The position numbers were made by a program, and so were the translations under genes. From assembly GCA_014706295.1 (NCBI GenBank), contig JACSVZ010000005.1, forward strand, positions 19,632,172 to 19,696,171: a DNA stretch of 64,000 bases, in the 5' to 3' direction. Below are positions 60,231-64,000 of this stretch, in pieces. The notes under the pieces were generated by a model, which did no database searches, was not told the DNA's origin, and worked only from the letters and a program-made list of their open reading frames with translations. Each line of letters starts with the position of its first letter. Positions within the stretch are counted from its first letter, which is position 1. The DNA is from Lycocorax pyrrhopterus obiensis (taxonomy: Eukaryota; Chordata; Aves; Passeriformes; Paradisaeidae).

Positions 60231-63200
60231 GAGGCAGAGGATATGCTTTTTGATGTGCTGGTTTTAGCGTTTTTTTTGAGGAGGAAGGTGTTGGTTGATA
60301 AAAGTACACAGAGAAATAAATTTCTTGTATATATCTGAAAATCCTTATTTTGTCTGCATTCCACTTTCATCTGAGATTTCCTGTCAATTTATGTGCTTTC
60401 TGATAAATGCCACCTTTTGGTGTAAAACAGCTTGAATATTTAAAACATGGCATTTTGATTAGCTAAACTATAGATTTGCTTTGACATGTCATTTCTTTTG
60501 TTCTAAAATGCCCTGACAATTCATATCTGTGGCAGCCAAACAAGCAAATCTATGTACAAAGCTATTGTTCATTCCTGAAGTGTCACTGCTAAATGAGATG
60601 AAGTTTAAGCATTTGATTCCCCCCCTCTTTGCATGATGGGAGGTCCATTTCTCAATAATGAAACCAGTTTTCTTGCAAAAATTCAATTAAATGAAATATC
60701 AAACATAAATCAGAATGAAGCTTGCTTTGAGTTCCCATATGTGCCTATTGCTGCTGTGATAACACTGGAAAAGGCATTCATTCTTCAAACTGTGCTTTTT
60801 GTCTCAGTATTGTTTTTCTGGAGGAAAAAACTCACATAAAACAACAATGAAAAACAGAAGTTTTGTGGGCTACAAAGCCAGTCTTGATGTTCTCAAACTT
60901 GGAGGTGTGGCAGCCTCTCTCAGAGCACAGTGGCACTCCCATAAGCAGGAAAAATTTTTGGAAAACGCTGTTTTCCTATTCTCAGGGATGGCTCAGACCA
61001 CGGTTGTTCTCCATGTGCTGGAAACTCATTGCAATGTCACGTTCGTATCTTTCTAGAATCCCTGAAATTTTTTGTTTGAGACATAATTACAAGAAGTGTT
61101 AATGCCTTCACTTCATCCATTTGTATGAAATAGGAGAGTCTTGGGGCTGTAAAGCCCTCCCTTGAGTTCTGGTTTCTGAAAATCTCTGCTGCCAGAACCA
61201 ATGTGGTTTTTTTTTAAAAAGCCATTTTAATTTTTTTTTTTTAAAGTTCAGTAAGCTGCTGGTGAGTTCTTAGTGTGAAAATACTTTTTTTTCCCCCTGT
61301 GTTAGAAAAAGATGCTATAAAAAGCTAACATGGAAAGGTGGGTTAAAATACTCCAGATATATCTTGGAAAATCTATTTCAATTATGTTCTGTGTGCTTTT
61401 AGTGGAGACGATAAATCCTAAAGAATTAAGAGAGCCATATAGATAAGTGTTATAGGAGAGAACGTCTCACACTTCACCTTTAGAAATTAAAATATTAGCT
61501 GTGAAATCAGACATTATAAGGGTCACTGCTTTGCTTGTGGTCATTAATAGCAGGAGGTGACTGTTGGAAGAACTAAGGGAAGCCACTTCCCATAACATGG
61601 AAATTAAATGTGCAATTTACTGAAAATTCCCATCCCTGTGAAATGGCTTGCTAATGCCAGGCTCTGAAGGGAACTTTGCTTTATATTTCAAATTTGCATT
61701 TGGACAGACCATCTAAACTTTTACCTGCCTTTCATGAAATTGATTACATTAGCATAACATGAGGTCAGTTTTCTGTTTGTCCAGTGTAGATAGGCAATAA
61801 GGAAGACAAATGAGTCATTTCCAAGATGTTAATGTTTGTAAGTGAGAGCACAAAGCAGCTCAGATCACAGGTGCCACTTTGCTGTACCCGTGTGTGCATA
61901 TCCAGGGGTGTCTGTTGCTGGTACCTGCTACTCTGCTGCTGTTCAGGGGAAATTTGTATCACAAGTAACAGTTGCTTTAGACAACTACTGACATTGCACT
62001 CAAAACCACTCCCAGACTTTATTGTAACATTTTCCACCAGAAAGACAGTAAAACCAATGAGGCAGAGCCTGCCTGGCTGCCTCCTTGTGGCTATGGGAGA
62101 GTTGTTGCAATGTCATAAATGGCCTAGTATGTCTAAATGTGAGCTCTGTAGCTGACTTTGGGCTTTTGGCTGTGCCCTTTAGTGCTCATCTATGGGTTGC
62201 CATCCCGTGAAATGCAGCTCTGGGTGCTTCTATCCTGATACTTTATTTTTTAACTCCTTGTATTGCTTTTGCAATGGGTATACCCCAGTGCCTTAATTTG
62301 TTCCCAGTCCCTGGACTGGGGTGGATCAGAGTTCCTGGAGCAGGGGTGGCAGTTGGTCAGGGGGTTGTGTGTAAGCCAGTCTGCACCACTCAGCACAAGC
62401 ACCAGGGCTGGTTCTTTGGCTCAGATCACCCAGAAGTGTGGGAGGACCACAGTGTTTGGAGAGGCTCTGTAGAGTTTAGCTCCAAACTGGTGGTGATGTT
62501 TGATTTTTTTTTTTCTCCCAGGGCACAACCATCGTGTATAAAGACAGTGCAAACATTGAATTGTTATGGCTCACATGACAGCTTTCTAATAAGTTTTTAT
62601 TTCTGAGACCCCAAGGTGCTGGCTGTATCGGGGCAGGTTTTTACATCTTGACCTTTCTGCCTTGTTTTGCGAGAGCAATGATATCCAGGAACACAGCCAG
62701 GATGTTCCAGTGACTTCCTTGCACTGAGTGACGTGGTCCCTGGGGGCTGCCAGGCAGCAGTTGGGCTGACAGATGAGCACCGTAGTCCCAGGAGTCCCTC
62801 ACTACCACAGGCTGGTCAGCAAATACAACAGTTAAGCATTGTGCTGGCAGTTCCCAGGAGATGGAAATCTGTGTGCTTCAGCCTGCTTCTTGCTATGCTC
62901 TTCCAGTGAGGAGGGGAATGAAGAGATGCAGCAGGAATCACCTTTTTTACTTAAATCATCTTGTGCTTTTGCATCTTGTGTCTTGTAAGCTACATACCAG
63001 AATTATTTCTTGTAGGTCTCTGCTAATGAATGACTTGCTCATAGGCTGGTCCGTGAAAGACACTGAATTTTTTTTAACTAGTGGGATAGTCTGGTCTCAG
63101 AAGTGGTATTTTGGAGTTCTCTAGGCTCTGGATTCCCCACCCCTTATATTTTTCTTTTTTTCCTCTCCCTAATGACTATTAAAAACAAAGCTGCTCTAGA

Positions 63201-63781
63201 TGTGTGTCACTGCCCTGGGAGAGGGGTCAGCCTCAGGGGGCACTTGTCCCGCTCTGGAGAGGCGACAGTGACCTTCCCGCAGACACGCACTGGAAAGTGT
63301 CGAGTCTCGGCGGCCGCGTGGTCGGGCAGCACCAGCTCTGTGGCAGCAGGCAACCCAATGCGAGGAGACCCAGAGGTCTGAGTCCCTCAGGTATCCCAGA
63401 GGCGAAAGAGGCAAGGGAGAGGACCACTCTGTGAAACCTTCCAGGAGTTTATTTCCCCCGAAAGCAAAGGGGAGGAATGGCCTTCAGGCCAGGGTTACAG
63501 GTGCCTTTTCAACAGGGGTGGTACAGAACAAACAACCAATAGAGGATAAGCCCGGGGAGGATCCCGAGGACACAGAACCAATGGCTAGGTTACAGAGGAG
63601 GGAATTTACAGAATGAACCAATGAACAATTGAACTTAACAGAACCTTCTAGAGAAGGGGTATGGGCTCAGACCTGGGCCTCGCCCGCAGACTGCCCTTCG
63701 CTCTCTGACTCATCAGCCCATTGGGTAGGCACGACGTGATGGGCAGCGGGCAGACCCCAAGTGGTCCAAAGCACCCCAACA
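63201..63781 (-). mobile_element. Solo LTR of an endogenous retrovirus, minus orientation
   Basis: The 581-base element starts TGTGTGTCAC and ends CCCCAACA on the + strand, so it has TG...CA termini. On the minus strand AATAAA (63448-63453) is followed by about 250 bases of GC-rich R/U5-like sequence. It is markedly CpG-rich compared with the surrounding intron, indicating foreign origin and limited age. AGAT occurs at both edges (63198-63201 and 63781-63784) and may be a short target duplication. No primer-binding site, polypurine tract or internal gene lies on either side, so it is a recombined solo LTR. The family is not named. Confidence 0.75.
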
Positions 63782-64000
63782 GATCAGTTGTTTGGAGAAG
63801 TTTGTTTTACAGAAGTGTTGCCAATCTGGGGCAAAGAGGCATCTGTTTAACTTTGTTTAGAACTGCATCTCAATGGAAAGCCGTACAAAGGATGGGGTGA
63901 ACACGACCAATAGACTTCAAACTACCTTTAGTCAAACTGAATTCTAGTATGAGCCCTACAGTTTTCTTCCTACACCGGCCTCAATCATTGTAGCTTTGTT

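Larger units (their letters stand above)
36367..64000 (+). other. GPC3: GPC3 intron 2 (5' part, runs off the window)
   Basis: The sequence from the exon 2 donor to the window end has no frame matching the large third GPC3 exon. A very long intron here is expected, since the gene spans several hundred kilobases in humans. It contains three LTR-type elements, two CR1 fragments and small repeats, listed separately. Between these it is ordinary AT-leaning intronic DNA. The stretches at about 41.2-41.9, 46.3-46.7 and 52.05-52.40 kb look like candidate conserved non-coding elements by composition and motif content only. No other gene was recognised on either strand. Confidence 0.85.

Noticed and set aside
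36367..64000. GPC3 exon 3
   Set aside because: No frame matches the long conserved third exon, so it must lie beyond the window.

Overview
This is a window of vertebrate nuclear DNA, almost certainly from a bird. It holds two recognisable loci on the same (+) strand: a complete six-member miR-106a~363 microRNA cluster (about 3.02-3.91 kb) and the 5' end of the heparan-sulfate proteoglycan gene GPC3 (exon 1 at 27111-27276, exon 2 at 36205-36366). In mammals the same cluster lies upstream of GPC3 in the same orientation on the X chromosome, and this synteny supports both calls. The bird assignment rests on two CR1 LINE 3' ends of avian type, one with the diagnostic 8-bp terminal repeats, on small LTR elements, and on an otherwise repeat-poor sequence. 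The exact species is not determinable by eye.

Layout. Bases 80-2400 are a CpG island with E-box (CACGTG), E2F-like, inverted CCAAT and AT-rich POU/homeodomain-like motifs. It is the best promoter candidate for the primary microRNA transcript. A strong splice acceptor at 2921, six hairpins, and two AATAAA signals with a GT-rich element near 4182-4236 suggest that the cluster sits in the terminal exon of a spliced non-coding host RNA. From about 4.2 to 26.4 kb I find no supportable gene. Open frames there look like chance, and the visible structure is a 20-bp perfect palindrome and a purine-rich repeat. A second CpG island at 26.5-27.5 kb is the GPC3 promoter. It has clustered GC boxes, two CCAAT boxes, an E2F consensus, a (GGGACC/GAGACC)8 hexamer repeat and a 6-codon upstream ORF just before the GPC3 start codon.

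GPC3 exon 1 encodes a signal peptide and the start of the mature core protein. Exon 2 encodes the conserved [11 protein letters not shown] segment. Both splice junctions are phase 1 and join in frame. Intron 1 is 8.9 kb. Intron 2 begins at 36367 and continues beyond the window, so exon 3 onward is absent. Intron 2 holds three LTR-type elements (about 40.24-40.76, 49.38-49.66 and 63.20-63.78 kb), two CR1 fragments in opposite orientation, and a few short repeats.

The microRNAs repress targets post-transcriptionally through three seed groups (miR-17/20/106 and the related miR-18; miR-19; miR-92/363). GPC3 is a GPI-anchored regulator of Hedgehog, Wnt and growth-factor signalling. The sequence shows linkage and shared orientation but does not show that the two loci are functionally coupled. 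I found no novel protein-coding system. The most interesting unexplained signals are an alternative hairpin overlapping the base of pre-miR-20b that displays the miR-17-family seed in its loop, and the hexamer repeat plus upstream ORF before GPC3.
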